Assembly: GCF_002086795.1 (NCBI RefSeq)
Contig: NZ_MVIM01000016.1
Location: 62,001-126,000, forward strand
Length of the DNA: 64,000 bases
Direction: 5' to 3'
From: Mycolicibacterium tusciae
GTDB taxonomy: Bacteria > Actinomycetota > Actinomycetes > Mycobacteriales > Mycobacteriaceae
The notes beneath the pieces were generated by a model. It searched no databases. It was not told the DNA's origin and saw nothing but the letters and a program-made list of their open reading frames with translations. The position numbers and the translations under genes are program-made. Positions 32,627-41,614 of the stretch are shown in pieces; position 1 is the stretch's first letter; every line of letters begins with the position of its first letter.

Positions 32627-33541
32627 GTGGCAGGCGCCTTCAACTCTTCAGACTTCCATCCAGACCTGCGCCGCATCGCGCGGTTGGTCCCCAAGCAGGT
32701 GGTGACTCCGGTGACGCTGCCCGCCATTCGGTTGGTCACCCGCAAGATGTGGCGACGCGTCCCCAAGGACATCGAGGCGCTGACCCTGCCGTCGGGTGTC
32801 GGGGTGCGGTTGTACCGGCCGTCCGGCGCCGAAGGGCCTGGACCCGCGCTGGTGTGGATCCACGGCGGCGGCTTCGTCATCGGCCATCCTGGTCAGGACG
32901 ACGTGCTGTGCCGACGCTACGCCCAGCGTCTCGGTGTCACGGTCGCCTCGGTGGATTACCGACTCGCCCCCGAGCACCCGTATCCGGCCGCGCTCGAGGA
33001 CTGCCATGCGGCGCTGACCTGGTTGGCCGGATTACCGACAGTCGATGCGAACCGGGTCGCGATCGGCGGCGCCAGCGCGGGCGGCGGACTGGCGGCGGCG
33101 CTGGCGCTGCTCGCCCGCGACCGTGGCGAGATCGCAGTGGCCGCCCAATTGCTGGTGTACCCCATGCTGGACGACCGCACCGTGGGCCGCGACGTGCGGG
33201 ACCATCCGGGCCTGCGGCTGTGGAACGGGCAGAACAACCAGTTCGGGTGGTCGGCCTACCTGGGCGACGCGGACCCGGAAATCGCCGTGCCCGCACGACG
33301 GACCGACCTGAGCGGCCTACCGCCGGCGTGGATGGGTGTCGGAACACTCGATCTGTTCCACGACGAAGACCTCGCGTATGCCGAGCGACTGAAGGCAGCC
33401 GGCGTGCCGTGCGAAGTCGAAGTTGTCAAGGGCGCCTTCCACGGCTTCGACGGGATCGCCCCGAAAGCCGAAGTGTCGCAGGCGTTTTTCAACAGTCAGT
33501 GCACCATCCTGCGGCGGCTGCTCGCGCCGGCGGCCGCCTAG
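32627..33541 (+). CDS. lipW: Carboxylesterase LipW (hormone-sensitive-lipase family)
   Basis: 304-aa HSL-type alpha/beta-hydrolase. Oxyanion motif HGGG (79-82), nucleophile S150 in GGASAGGG, aspartate in VGTLDLFHDE (about 247) and histidine in GAFHGFD (about 276). Size and sequence fit LipW (Rv0217c), and the gene keeps its place near the Rv0216 homologue. It should hydrolyse short- to medium-chain esters in the cytoplasm. GTG at 32627 is preferred (weak TAATAC -10 7 nt upstream); TTG one codon earlier is possible. The 3' end overlaps the convergent amidohydrolase by 4 bp. Confidence 0.88.
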   Translation: MAGAFNSSDFHPDLRRIARLVPKQVVTPVTLPAIRLVTRKMWRRVPKDIEALTLPSGVGVRLYRPSGAEGPGPALVWIHGGGFVIGHPGQDDVLCRRYAQRLGVTVASVDYRLAPEHPYPAALEDCHAALTWLAGLPTVDANRVAIGGASAGGGLAAALALLARDRGEIAVAAQLLVYPMLDDRTVGRDVRDHPGLRLWNGQNNQFGWSAYLGDADPEIAVPARRTDLSGLPPAWMGVGTLDLFHDEDLAYAERLKAAGVPCEVEVVKGAFHGFDGIAPKAEVSQAFFNSQCTILRRLLAPAAA

Positions 33542-34833
33542 GTCACCACCGTCCCGGCGATGATCGTGGCCGCGACGAGGCCGGCGTCGAGTTCTCCTAG
33601 CACCTCGTCCGGTTTCGCGCTCAGGACGCACAGGTCGCCCGGTTGACCCGGCGCGATCCGGCGCGGCACCGTGGGCGCGTCGGCCGCCCCGAAGAACATC
33701 GTCAGCGCGTCGCGCGGTGCCACCCGTTCGTCGGCCCCGAGCACCGCACCCCCAGCGGTGGTGCGAAAGACCGCCGCGCGCATCGCCTTCCACGGGTCGT
33801 CGTTACCGAAGGGCATGTCAGTCGAGAGCGCGACGGGCACCTTGGCGGCCAACAGCGAGGCCACCCGCCACAGTTCCTGATGCTCGGCGGCGGGCACATC
33901 GATCAGATACTGGTCACCTCGCTCGGCGACGAAATTCGGCTGTGTCACGACCGTCACCCCGACATCGACCATGTCGGCGATGCTGTCGTCGGGCACCACC
34001 GCGGCATGTTCGATGCGATCGTGCGGATGACGGCCCGCCGCGCGCAGCGCAGCCAGCGTCACCACCAATTGCGCAGCGGTGACGCAGTGCACAGCGACCG
34101 GCGCGTCGTCGGCGTGCCGTTGCGCGATCCACTCGGTCAGGCCCGCGAGATCGAGGTCGGTGTCGTGCAGTATGCGCTTGCCCGGCGCAAGGCAGTGCAC
34201 CCGTTGACGCAGTTCGCCGCGACGGTGGGCGTCCAGGAGTTTGACGACATCCCCGACCTCTAGATCCGGCGTCGCATCGGTGACACCGGTCACCCCGTAC
34301 GCGGTCAACCGTGCGCTGACGTCGGCGAGCCCGCTTTCGTTGCGCTGCAGCGTGTCCGACCACGTATGGTCGGAGCTGCGTAGCCGCCCATCCGGGTGAT
34401 CGGCGAGTCCGACTCGTGCCAAGCCCGCCGAGTTCAGCGTCCACAGGACACCGCTGCGGTGCTGGACCCTGACCGGTACCGGCGGCGAGACGTCGTCCAA
34501 GGCGACTCTGTCCAGCGGCCCGGCGACCGCCTCGTGGTACCCGACGGCCCTGACCCAGCCATCATCGCCGACATCGGCGGCCGCGAGGACCCGCGCCAGG
34601 TCGGTGCGGGTGTGCACGTCGGCCGGCCCCACCCGGACCGACGTCAATGCCGCTGCGGCCGAACGGAGGTGGACGTGATGGTCGTGCAGGCCGGCGATCA
34701 CCGTCCCGCCCCCGGCGTCGTATACCTGCTCGCCGGGTTGGGTCTCGAGCCGCGGCTCGACCGCGATGATCCGGTCCTCCGCGCGGATGTCCACGACACC
34801 CCCGTCGAGGAGCGTCGCACGTTGAATCAACAT
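33538..34833 (-). CDS. Amidohydrolase family protein (amidohydro_3-like)
   Basis: 431-aa metal-dependent hydrolase of the amidohydrolase superfamily. N-terminal beta sandwich strand, then the metal HxH in IAGLHDHHVHL (H53, H55), further histidines in VAVHCVTAAQ and DRIEHAAVV, and the aspartate in LSTDMPFG; the C-terminal PGQPGDLCVL strand closes the sandwich. This form resembles YtcJ-type cytosine/imidazolone-like deacylases whose substrates are rarely known. Its ATG lies within the last 7 nt of the CoA-transferase gene, so it is the last gene of an operon starting with the Rv0216-like gene. Confidence 0.82.
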   Translation of the reverse strand: MLIQRATLLDGGVVDIRAEDRIIAVEPRLETQPGEQVYDAGGGTVIAGLHDHHVHLRSAAAALTSVRVGPADVHTRTDLARVLAAADVGDDGWVRAVGYHEAVAGPLDRVALDDVSPPVPVRVQHRSGVLWTLNSAGLARVGLADHPDGRLRSSDHTWSDTLQRNESGLADVSARLTAYGVTGVTDATPDLEVGDVVKLLDAHRRGELRQRVHCLAPGKRILHDTDLDLAGLTEWIAQRHADDAPVAVHCVTAAQLVVTLAALRAAGRHPHDRIEHAAVVPDDSIADMVDVGVTVVTQPNFVAERGDQYLIDVPAAEHQELWRVASLLAAKVPVALSTDMPFGNDDPWKAMRAAVFRTTAGGAVLGADERVAPRDALTMFFGAADAPTVPRRIAPGQPGDLCVLSAKPDEVLGELDAGLVAATIIAGTVVT

Positions 34834-35942
34834 GCAGCATAACGCTTGTCGGTGATCAACTGTTCCACGATCCCATTGTCGGCACCCAACTCCGAGGCCC
34901 TGGTGGACAGCTGTGGCGTCGCATTGCAACGGGTCTCGCCGGCATCCGGCAGTTCGGCGTAGGTCGCGGCGACGGCGGACATCGAGAACTCGATCAATTC
35001 ACCGCCGCCCCTGCGCAACGACTGCACCACGGCCACTGCGGCTTCCAGTCCGGTCAGCGGGTCGGCGATCGCGTCACCGCAGAAGACCGGCGAATCATCA
35101 CCACCGCAGACCAACCCACCGGAGACGGCCGCATCGTCACCGAAGGCGACCCAGTTGGCGTGCTCCTCCCTGGTGCCGTGGCCGGTGATCCTCAGCCAGA
35201 CTTTTCCGTCTCGCGGACCGATCGCCACCGGTCCGAGCCCGCGGCGGATCAATGCCGCCGGGCGGGACGACTCGATCACGACGTCGGCGGCGGCAAGCAG
35301 CGCCTGCAATCCGGTGGGATCGTCGAAATCCACCAGATACGAGAGTTTTCCACCGTTCATCCAGTCGAAGAATGCCGACGCTCCCGTGCGTGCCCCATCG
35401 GGACGCGACGCGCTTTCGACCTTCACGACGGTCGCACCCGCACCGAGGAGCAGTTGTCCGCAGAGCGGGCCGGCCCACATCGCGGACAGGTCGACGACCA
35501 GGAGTCGCGAGGGGCTGCGCGCTATGGTCGCCGCACCGAACGGGTAGATGCGCGGCGCTTCGGCGGGCGTCTCGCCGAGTGCGGCGACCGGAAGTCCAAG
35601 GAGGCGAGCGCGTTCGGTGATCTCGGCGCTGTCACGTTCGGCGATCCAGCGATGCACCGCGGGCCAGACGTCATCTCCGACGTCATCGGCCTCTATGAGT
35701 GCGGGCACCGTGTCGACGTCATCGGGACGTGACAGCGTCAGCGCACACCACCCGTCACGGCTTTGCATGAGCTGCGTCGCCCCACCGGCGGAGATTCGGC
35801 CTTGTGGTGTGTGGCCGAGTAACCCTGCGCGGCCCGCGATTATGACGTCGGCGTCAACTTCGATGTCCGTGAGGGTGCGAAAACCGTTGGCGACGCGGCG
35901 AGCCCGCGACACCACTCCAATGGGAACCGCCAAGGACGTCAC
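34827..35942 (-). CDS. Class III CoA-transferase (CaiB/BaiF), circularly permuted
   Basis: 371 aa. Class III enzymes move CoA between carboxylic acids via a catalytic aspartate. Here the domain order is reversed relative to E. coli CaiB: residues about 40-135 (GRISAGGATQLM, SRDGWCAL, AEITERARLLGLPVAAL) match the usual C-terminal half, while residues about 146-330 (LLVVDLSAMWAGPLCGQLL, FGDDAAVSGG, FCGDAIADPLTGLEAA with D294 as the expected nucleophile, and IEFSM) match the usual N-terminal half. Start GTG at 35942, 13 nt after the Rv0216-like gene, chosen because longer starts run into that gene. The overlap with the amidohydrolase start indicates one operon. Substrate unknown. Confidence 0.8.
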   Translation of the reverse strand: MTSLAVPIGVVSRARRVANGFRTLTDIEVDADVIIAGRAGLLGHTPQGRISAGGATQLMQSRDGWCALTLSRPDDVDTVPALIEADDVGDDVWPAVHRWIAERDSAEITERARLLGLPVAALGETPAEAPRIYPFGAATIARSPSRLLVVDLSAMWAGPLCGQLLLGAGATVVKVESASRPDGARTGASAFFDWMNGGKLSYLVDFDDPTGLQALLAAADVVIESSRPAALIRRGLGPVAIGPRDGKVWLRITGHGTREEHANWVAFGDDAAVSGGLVCGGDDSPVFCGDAIADPLTGLEAAVAVVQSLRRGGGELIEFSMSAVAATYAELPDAGETRCNATPQLSTRASELGADNGIVEQLITDKRYAAC

Positions 35943-35955
35943 AGCCCTATTGTGC

Positions 35956-36939
35956 TCAGAACTGCAGAGCAGTAAAGCGCCAGTCCAGAACCTGCTGGTC
36001 AGGCGCGCCGACCGCATACACGACGGACCGCAGCTCGAGGACCCCGCCGCGACCGTCGGGCAGCGGTACCGCGTCCTCGACATGCAGTTCGCTGTACAGC
36101 GTGTCGCCCTCGTGCACCGGTGCGGTGTGGTCACAGGACTGCCAGCCCAACACCGTCACCATGTCGGGCAACAGTCGGCTGGCTTGCGCCAGCGCCAGTC
36201 CGATGGTGTGCCCGCCATACACCAGCCGCTTGCCACCTCCTCGCCAATCATGATGGGTAGCAGCGATATTCAGCGTCAGACGCGCGAGTTCGGGTGCGCT
36301 GCTGACGACGTCGGCGCTGCTGTGCAGCACGGTGCCGGCAAGCCCCGCGTCGAAGTGCGCTCCAGGTACCTTGGCGCGGTACGCGTCGGCGTTCCAGTCG
36401 GCGGTCGGGTCGGGTACCGGTGCCTGATCGTTGCCGATCGTCGACATGTCATCGGCATGGCCGGTGTCGGGTGCCCTCTCGCTGAGCGGCAGCATCGCGC
36501 AGCGGTGGAAGTCGAGGACCAGTCGGCCGACGTCGTCGACGGTCGTCATCCGCAACGCCGCAAGACCGGTCGGTGGACGGCCGGGCTTCATCGAGTTCTG
36601 TTTCAGCCCAACGACTTCGGCGCGGGTGAACAACGTATCGCCGATGACCGGGTAGCGGTGGAACGTCAACCCGCGGTAGAACAAGTTTGCCGTGACCCGC
36701 TGCGTCACCAGGGTCGTCTGCCCGATCGCCACGTCGCATACGAGCGCCGGATGGGCAAGCGGTGCGGGGGCACCGGTGACGGCCGCCGACAGTTCGGCAT
36801 CGAGGGCAAGGCGCAGACGGTCGCCGATGATCGACTGGTGCACGGCCGCGGCGCCGGCGGTCAACGTCATCGATGGTGCGGCGTCGAAGACCTGGCCAAC
36901 CTCCAGATCGTCGAAGTACGGGCCGGTCACGGCAGCCAT
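35956..36939 (-). CDS. Double-hotdog MaoC-like protein (Rv0216-like)
   Basis: 327 aa with two hotdog modules (about 8-155 and 185-320), the layout of Rv0216, whose crystal structure is a double hotdog related to R-specific enoyl-CoA hydratases. The second module has HHDWRGGGKRLVYGGHTIGLALAQ, like the MaoC-type active-site region. It probably binds acyl-CoA; enzymatic activity in the family is unproven. It heads a three-gene operon with the permuted CoA-transferase and the amidohydrolase and is divergent from fadE3. ATG at 36939 is preferred, with GTG at 36957 as an alternative. Confidence 0.87.
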   Translation of the reverse strand: MAAVTGPYFDDLEVGQVFDAAPSMTLTAGAAAVHQSIIGDRLRLALDAELSAAVTGAPAPLAHPALVCDVAIGQTTLVTQRVTANLFYRGLTFHRYPVIGDTLFTRAEVVGLKQNSMKPGRPPTGLAALRMTTVDDVGRLVLDFHRCAMLPLSERAPDTGHADDMSTIGNDQAPVPDPTADWNADAYRAKVPGAHFDAGLAGTVLHSSADVVSSAPELARLTLNIAATHHDWRGGGKRLVYGGHTIGLALAQASRLLPDMVTVLGWQSCDHTAPVHEGDTLYSELHVEDAVPLPDGRGGVLELRSVVYAVGAPDQQVLDWRFTALQF

Positions 36940-36968
36940 GTTGGCATTAGGCCGCACAAAGTGTCAAT

Positions 36969-38126
36969 ATGGCCGTACAAATGCTGAGTCAAGAAGAAGC
37001 CATGCTGGTGGAGACGGTGCGGACCTTCGTGGACCGCGACGTCAAACCTGCCGTGCGGGAGACCGAACACGCCAACGAGTACCCCGAGGCGTGGATCGAA
37101 CAAATGAAGCGCATCGGCATCTACGGCCTGGCGATCCCCGAATCGTACGGTGGTTCCCCGGTGTCGATGCCGTGCTATGTCGAGGTCACCCAGGAACTCT
37201 CGCGGGGCTGGATGAGCCTGGCGGGCGCGATGGGCGGGCACACTGTGGTGGCGAAGCTGCTCGCATTGTTCGGCACCGAGGAGCAGAAGCAGCGGTATCT
37301 GCCGACGATGGCGACCGGTGAGCTGAGGGCGACGATGGCGCTCACCGAGCCCGGCGGCGGGTCGGATCTGCAGAACATGAGCACCGTCGCATCGACCGAG
37401 GGCTCCGACCTGGTCATCAACGGGTCGAAGACATGGATCAGCAACGCCCGCCGCTCCGGTCTGATCGCCCTGCTGTGCAAGACCGATCCGACCGCGACGC
37501 CGAAGCACAAAGGCATCTCGGTAGTCCTGGTCGAGCACGGTCCTGGACTGACGGTGTCACGGGATCTGCCGAAGTTGGGCTACAAGGGCGTCGAGTCCTG
37601 CGAACTGACCTTCACCGACTATCGCCTGCCCGCGGCCGCGATCCTCGGCGGCGCGCCCGGGAAGGGCTTCGCTCAGATGATGAAAGGCCTTGAAACGGGC
37701 CGCATACAGGTCGCGTCGCGCGCGCTCGGTGTGGCCACCGCGGCACTCGAGGATGCGCTGAAGTACGCGCAGGAGCGCGAGAGCTTCGGCCAGCCGATCT
37801 GGAAACACCAGTCGATCGGCAACTACCTGGCCGACATGGCGACCAAGCTGACGGCCGCACGGCAGCTGACGCTGTATGCCGCACAGCGCTACGACAGCGG
37901 CGAACGGTGCGATATGGAGGCGGGGATGGCCAAGCTGTTCGCCTCGGAGGTGGCGATGGAGGTCGCGCTGAACGCCGTCCGGATCCATGGTGGCTACGGC
38001 TACTCGACCGAGTTCGACGTCGAGCGGTACTTCCGCGATGCGCCACTGATGATCGTCGGTGAGGGAACCAACGAGATTCAGCGCAATGTGATCGCCGCCC
38101 AACTGGTTGCCCGCGGCGGCATCTAG
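36969..38126 (+). CDS. fadE3: Acyl-CoA dehydrogenase FadE3
   Basis: 385-aa homotetramer-type ACAD with FAD motifs ALTEPGGGSDLQNM (about residue 123) and the C-terminal VGEGTNEIQRN, where the catalytic glutamate of the EGT motif is present, unlike in the FadE pair upstream. It introduces the trans-2 double bond in acyl-CoA. Position between the Rv0216 and fadD4 homologues matches Rv0215c. The start ATG is 29 nt from the divergent Rv0216-like gene; no clear ribosome-binding site. Confidence 0.9.
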   Translation: MAVQMLSQEEAMLVETVRTFVDRDVKPAVRETEHANEYPEAWIEQMKRIGIYGLAIPESYGGSPVSMPCYVEVTQELSRGWMSLAGAMGGHTVVAKLLALFGTEEQKQRYLPTMATGELRATMALTEPGGGSDLQNMSTVASTEGSDLVINGSKTWISNARRSGLIALLCKTDPTATPKHKGISVVLVEHGPGLTVSRDLPKLGYKGVESCELTFTDYRLPAAAILGGAPGKGFAQMMKGLETGRIQVASRALGVATAALEDALKYAQERESFGQPIWKHQSIGNYLADMATKLTAARQLTLYAAQRYDSGERCDMEAGMAKLFASEVAMEVALNAVRIHGGYGYSTEFDVERYFRDAPLMIVGEGTNEIQRNVIAAQLVARGGI

Positions 38127-38152
38127 TTGCGCGCGGACGTGAGGAGCACCTG

Positions 38153-38881
38153 ATGCGATCAGCGCCCGCGTACCAAACTCTGCGTGAGCGACTTCGCGAC
38201 GACATCGCAACGGGTCGGTACAGCGACGGCTCTCGATTGCCCACCGAATCCGAACTGGTCGAGCGCCATGGCCTTTCACGGCAGACGGTGCGACGGGCGT
38301 TTCAGGATCTGGTCGCCGAGGGCGTGGTGTACCGGGTGCCGGGGCGCGGCACATACGCCAGCGAGACCGGACAACGCTATCTGCGACAGCTCGGCTCCAT
38401 AGAAGACCTGATGAGTCTGTCCGACGACACCACGATGGAGGTGCTCACCGGGCTGCGCAGGCGGGTGGACCTGCATGCCGCGAGCCGGCTGCGGCTCGAC
38501 GACGACGTCGTCTACTCGGTGGTGTTCCGGCGGCTGCACGACGGCGTGCCGTTCGTGATGACGACCGTGCACCTGGTTCCCGCGGTGGCCCATGCGGTGT
38601 TGTCGTCGCCCGAACTGCAGGACGGCGCCGTCGGCACCCAGACCGTGATCGGCATCCTCGAGCCGTATCTGATCGAGCCGATCACCGAAGCGGCGCAGTC
38701 GATTACGGTCGCGCCCGCTGAGCCCGCGGTCGCGGAGGCGGTGTCGTGCGAACCCGGCCATCCCATGCTGCGGGTGGACCGGCTCTACTCCGACGCGAGC
38801 CGCCACCCCGTCGAGTTGTCCGTCAGCCACTTCCTGCCCGAGCAGTACACCTATCGGGTGACGTTGCGTCGGTCGGGCTAG
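38153..38881 (+). CDS. GntR-family regulator with UTRA domain
   Basis: 242 aa. Winged helix-turn-helix at the N-terminus (about residues 6-70; LPTESELVERHGLSRQTVRR) and a UTRA ligand domain behind it. GAGGAG precedes the ATG. It follows fadE3 by 26 nt and may be cotranscribed, so it could control beta-oxidation genes around it (inference). It is not closely similar to the other GntR protein at 31912 beyond the shared fold. Confidence 0.83.
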   Translation: MRSAPAYQTLRERLRDDIATGRYSDGSRLPTESELVERHGLSRQTVRRAFQDLVAEGVVYRVPGRGTYASETGQRYLRQLGSIEDLMSLSDDTTMEVLTGLRRRVDLHAASRLRLDDDVVYSVVFRRLHDGVPFVMTTVHLVPAVAHAVLSSPELQDGAVGTQTVIGILEPYLIEPITEAAQSITVAPAEPAVAEAVSCEPGHPMLRVDRLYSDASRHPVELSVSHFLPEQYTYRVTLRRSG

Positions 38882-38887
38882 TTGCGG

Positions 38888-38932
38888 ATTCGGCGCGCCC
38901 AGCAACCGCGACGGTGCGTTTGCGCGCCGAAT
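38888..38932. terminator. Inverted repeat between convergent genes (possible bidirectional terminator)
   Basis: ATTCGGCGCGC and GCGCGCCGAAT are perfect 11-bp arms with a 23-nt loop, placed just after the GntR stop and adjoining the crotonase stop on the other strand. No U-tract follows, as is common for mycobacterial terminators. Confidence 0.45.
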
Positions 38933-39817
38933 TCACAGGATCTCGTCGATCAGGCCCCACCGCAGTGCGGTCGGCGCATCGATGGTCTGCCCGCTCAGCA
39001 CCAGATACGCGGTTCGCCATCGGCCGATCCTGCGGGTGATGCTCACGGTGCCGCCTGCGCCGGGAATCAGTCCCAGGGTCAGCTCCGGAAGGCCGAAGAC
39101 CGCATCCGGCCGCGACTGGACCCAGCCGCAGAAGGCGGCCATCTCCAAACCGCTGCCCAGTACCTGACCGTGCACCTCGGCCCGGCAGCGCGTGCCCAGG
39201 CGGGCGGTCAGTTCGTCGAGCACCAGCGCAGGGCTGTGCCGAATACGGGCCAGATGGGCGCTGGCCGGATCGGCGAACGTGCCGAACTCGGCGAGATCGC
39301 CGCCGCTGCAGAACGACGGACCATTGCCCGACAGCACGACATCGGTGACCGATGGATCGAGGCGAGCCACCTCGAGGGCTTCCAGTAGCGCCGCACGCGC
39401 GTCGGTCGAGAAGGCGTTGTGGCGCAGCGGTCGGTTGAACCGCACGTACAGGTTGTCCTCGACGCGCTCGGCCTGTACCGGATCCGGGAGATTCACCGGT
39501 CGCGCCGGTCCGCGCTCGGTCAGCCAGCGCGCGAACTCGGGTCCGGACTGCAGGGTCGAGTAGGCGAGCGATTCGGTGACGATGCCGGCGAACGCGGGCG
39601 CGCCGGGGTCGAACGCACGCAGTACATCGCTGCAGATCGCGGCGGCCTGCGGCCAGCGCAGGCAACGCTCACGCAGTTCGTCGAGAGCGTCGGGTATCGA
39701 GCCCACGGTCACGGCACGGCGATCGTCGCTTTCACTCTCGGTAAGCGTGAAAGTTGCTTCTTCCGACGGGGATCCGGTCGCAACGACCACACCCGAACCG
39801 AGTTCGACAAGCTTCAC
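38933..39817 (-). CDS. Enoyl-CoA hydratase/isomerase (crotonase) with N-terminal extension
   Basis: 294 aa. The crotonase core occupies about residues 105-294: SFCSGGDLAEFG (oxyanion hole), GSGLEMAAF and GLPELTLGLIPGAGG, keeping both catalytic glutamates. The first ~100 residues are not part of the core and may be a dimerisation or regulatory segment. GTG start overlaps the fadD4 stop (GTGA), so the ligase and this hydratase are translated from one mRNA, consistent with consecutive steps of acyl-CoA breakdown. Confidence 0.82.
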   Translation of the reverse strand: MKLVELGSGVVVATGSPSEEATFTLTESESDDRRAVTVGSIPDALDELRERCLRWPQAAAICSDVLRAFDPGAPAFAGIVTESLAYSTLQSGPEFARWLTERGPARPVNLPDPVQAERVEDNLYVRFNRPLRHNAFSTDARAALLEALEVARLDPSVTDVVLSGNGPSFCSGGDLAEFGTFADPASAHLARIRHSPALVLDELTARLGTRCRAEVHGQVLGSGLEMAAFCGWVQSRPDAVFGLPELTLGLIPGAGGTVSITRRIGRWRTAYLVLSGQTIDAPTALRWGLIDEIL

Positions 39818-41334
39818 GAGTACTTTTTTATCAGCTCCTGCTTGAACATCTTGCCGGTTTCGGTGCGCGGCAGCTGCGCCTCGAAGGAGATCGACCGCGG
39901 ACACTTGTAGTGCGCCAGCCGTTCGCGCAGCCAAGTCAGTAGCTCGTCACCGAACGCCTCGCTCGCGTCGGCGGGGTCGACCGTCTGGACGACGCCCTTG
40001 ACGCTCTGGCCCATCTCGTCGTCGGAGATGCCGAACACGGCCGCGTCGAGCACCTTCGGATGGGTGATCAACATGTTCTCCGCTTCCTGCGGATAGATGT
40101 TGACGCCGCCGGAGATGATCATGTGGTGCTTGCGGTCGGTGAGGAACATGTAGCCCTCGTCGTCCACGTAACCGACATCGCCGACGGTCACCCAGCCGTG
40201 CCTGTCGCGTGACGCCGCGGTCTTCTCCGGGTCCTTGTGATAGACGAATGGCACGACACCCAGGTCGAAGTAGATCTGCCCCGCCTGACCGGGCGGGAGG
40301 TCGTTGCCGTCGTCATCGAGGACGTGCGCCACACCGAGCAGCGGCTTACCAACGGAGCCAGGGCGTTTCAGCCATTCCTCGGCGGGGATGAAGGTGATGC
40401 CCGCGCCTTCGGATGACGAGTAGTACTCGTCGACGATCGGACCCCACCAGTCGATCATCTGTTTCTTGATGTCGACGGGGCACGGTGCGGCGGCGTGCAC
40501 CACGCGGTGCAGGCTCGATAGGTCGTACGAATTGCGCACGTCCTCAGGAAGTTTGAGCATCCGCACGAACATCGCCGGGACGAACTGGCCGCTGGTCACC
40601 CGGTACCTCTGGATGGCGTCCAGCGCCGATTCCGGGTCGAACTTCGACATGATCACCGTCGTCACGCCCATCGCCTGAGCGCTCATCGACCAGAGGCATG
40701 GCGCGGTGTGGTACAGCGGCGCCGGGCTCAGGTATACGGACTTCGGGCTCATCTGGATGGCCATCAGCAGCGCGGACACCAGGTTCGGTGCGTCGACAGG
40801 TTTGACGTGGGTGAGTTCTCGGCGAATTCCCTTGGGGCGGCCTGTCGTTCCCGACGAGTACTGCAGCAGATCGCCCTCGATCTCGTCGTCGATGGGTGTG
40901 CTCGGCCGGTCCGCCACGCACTCTGGGTAGCGCTGCCAGCCGTCGAGGTCGTCGTCGGCGATCAGCAGCAGTTCCGGCAGTGCGTCCAGCTCCGCCAGCC
41001 CTTCGCAGATCCTTCGCGTCGCGCGCGATCCGATCATGGCCTTCGCGCCGCTGTTGTCGATGATGTACGCGACCTCGGTCGGGGTGAGGTGGGTGCTGAT
41101 CACGGTGTAGTACAGGCCGCTGCGCCGCGCCGCCCACATCACCGTCGGCAGATGCTCGTTGTTCTCCATCAGCACCGCGACGGTGTCACCTTCGACCAGA
41201 CCGGCATCGCGGAGGTGGTGAGCCAGCCGGTTGGCGCGCTCCTCCAGCTCCTCGAATGTGACGATCGTTCCGGCCGGATGGATGATGACGGCCGGCCTGT
41301 CGGGGGTGGCCTCGGCATGCTCGCGAATCTGCAT
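39814..41334 (-). CDS. fadD4: Acyl-CoA synthetase FadD4
   Basis: 506-aa ANL ligase: phosphate loop YSSGTTGRPKGIRRE (about residues 163-177), YYSSSEGAG (about 315), and C-terminal LPRTETGKMFKQEL with the adenylation lysine in GK. It activates a carboxylic acid as its CoA ester. Place and sequence match Rv0214. ATG start with a leaderless -10 (TAAAGT, 41346-41341) 6 nt upstream. First gene of a two-gene operon with the crotonase. Confidence 0.88.
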   Translation of the reverse strand: MQIREHAEATPDRPAVIIHPAGTIVTFEELEERANRLAHHLRDAGLVEGDTVAVLMENNEHLPTVMWAARRSGLYYTVISTHLTPTEVAYIIDNSGAKAMIGSRATRRICEGLAELDALPELLLIADDDLDGWQRYPECVADRPSTPIDDEIEGDLLQYSSGTTGRPKGIRRELTHVKPVDAPNLVSALLMAIQMSPKSVYLSPAPLYHTAPCLWSMSAQAMGVTTVIMSKFDPESALDAIQRYRVTSGQFVPAMFVRMLKLPEDVRNSYDLSSLHRVVHAAAPCPVDIKKQMIDWWGPIVDEYYSSSEGAGITFIPAEEWLKRPGSVGKPLLGVAHVLDDDGNDLPPGQAGQIYFDLGVVPFVYHKDPEKTAASRDRHGWVTVGDVGYVDDEGYMFLTDRKHHMIISGGVNIYPQEAENMLITHPKVLDAAVFGISDDEMGQSVKGVVQTVDPADASEAFGDELLTWLRERLAHYKCPRSISFEAQLPRTETGKMFKQELIKKYS

Positions 41335-41340
41335 GCGCCG

Positions 41341-41346
41341 ACTTTA
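41341..41346 (-). promoter_or_regulatory. -10 element for leaderless fadD4
   Basis: On the minus strand TAAAGT ends 6 nt before the ATG at 41334. Confidence 0.45.
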
Positions 41347-41614
41347 CGACGTGCAATCTTGACGGGTGTCAAGTGGGTAGAAAGCGCAGGTCGAGCTCGC
41401 TGTCCGACTTACCATGACAGCGCCGGGGATCGGGGGTCTGAGCTGTGACCACGAAGTTCACCCCGCCCTCTGCATATCTGCGCGAGCTTTCGGTGACGAG
41501 ACCTACGAGGAGTTGGCGCACGTCAGAGCGGACATGCCGAACGCTGCGAAGGCGGCCTACGCAATCGACAAGATGCGAAGCTACCGCTCTGTTGTTGGCG
41601 GAGCGTGAGATGCA
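41347..41614. other. Intergenic region between divergent fadD4 and cyclase genes
   Basis: Contains a 64-codon plus-strand frame (41414-41608, ending ...MRSYRSVVGGA) with no ribosome-binding site; it could be a small gene or remnant, but nothing supports it beyond being open. No operator-like repeat was seen. Confidence 0.3.

Noticed and set aside
41414..41608. A 64-codon frame upstream of the cyclase gene
   Set aside because: No ribosome-binding site, no good leaderless -10, no recognisable domain; kept only as a note in the intergenic entry.
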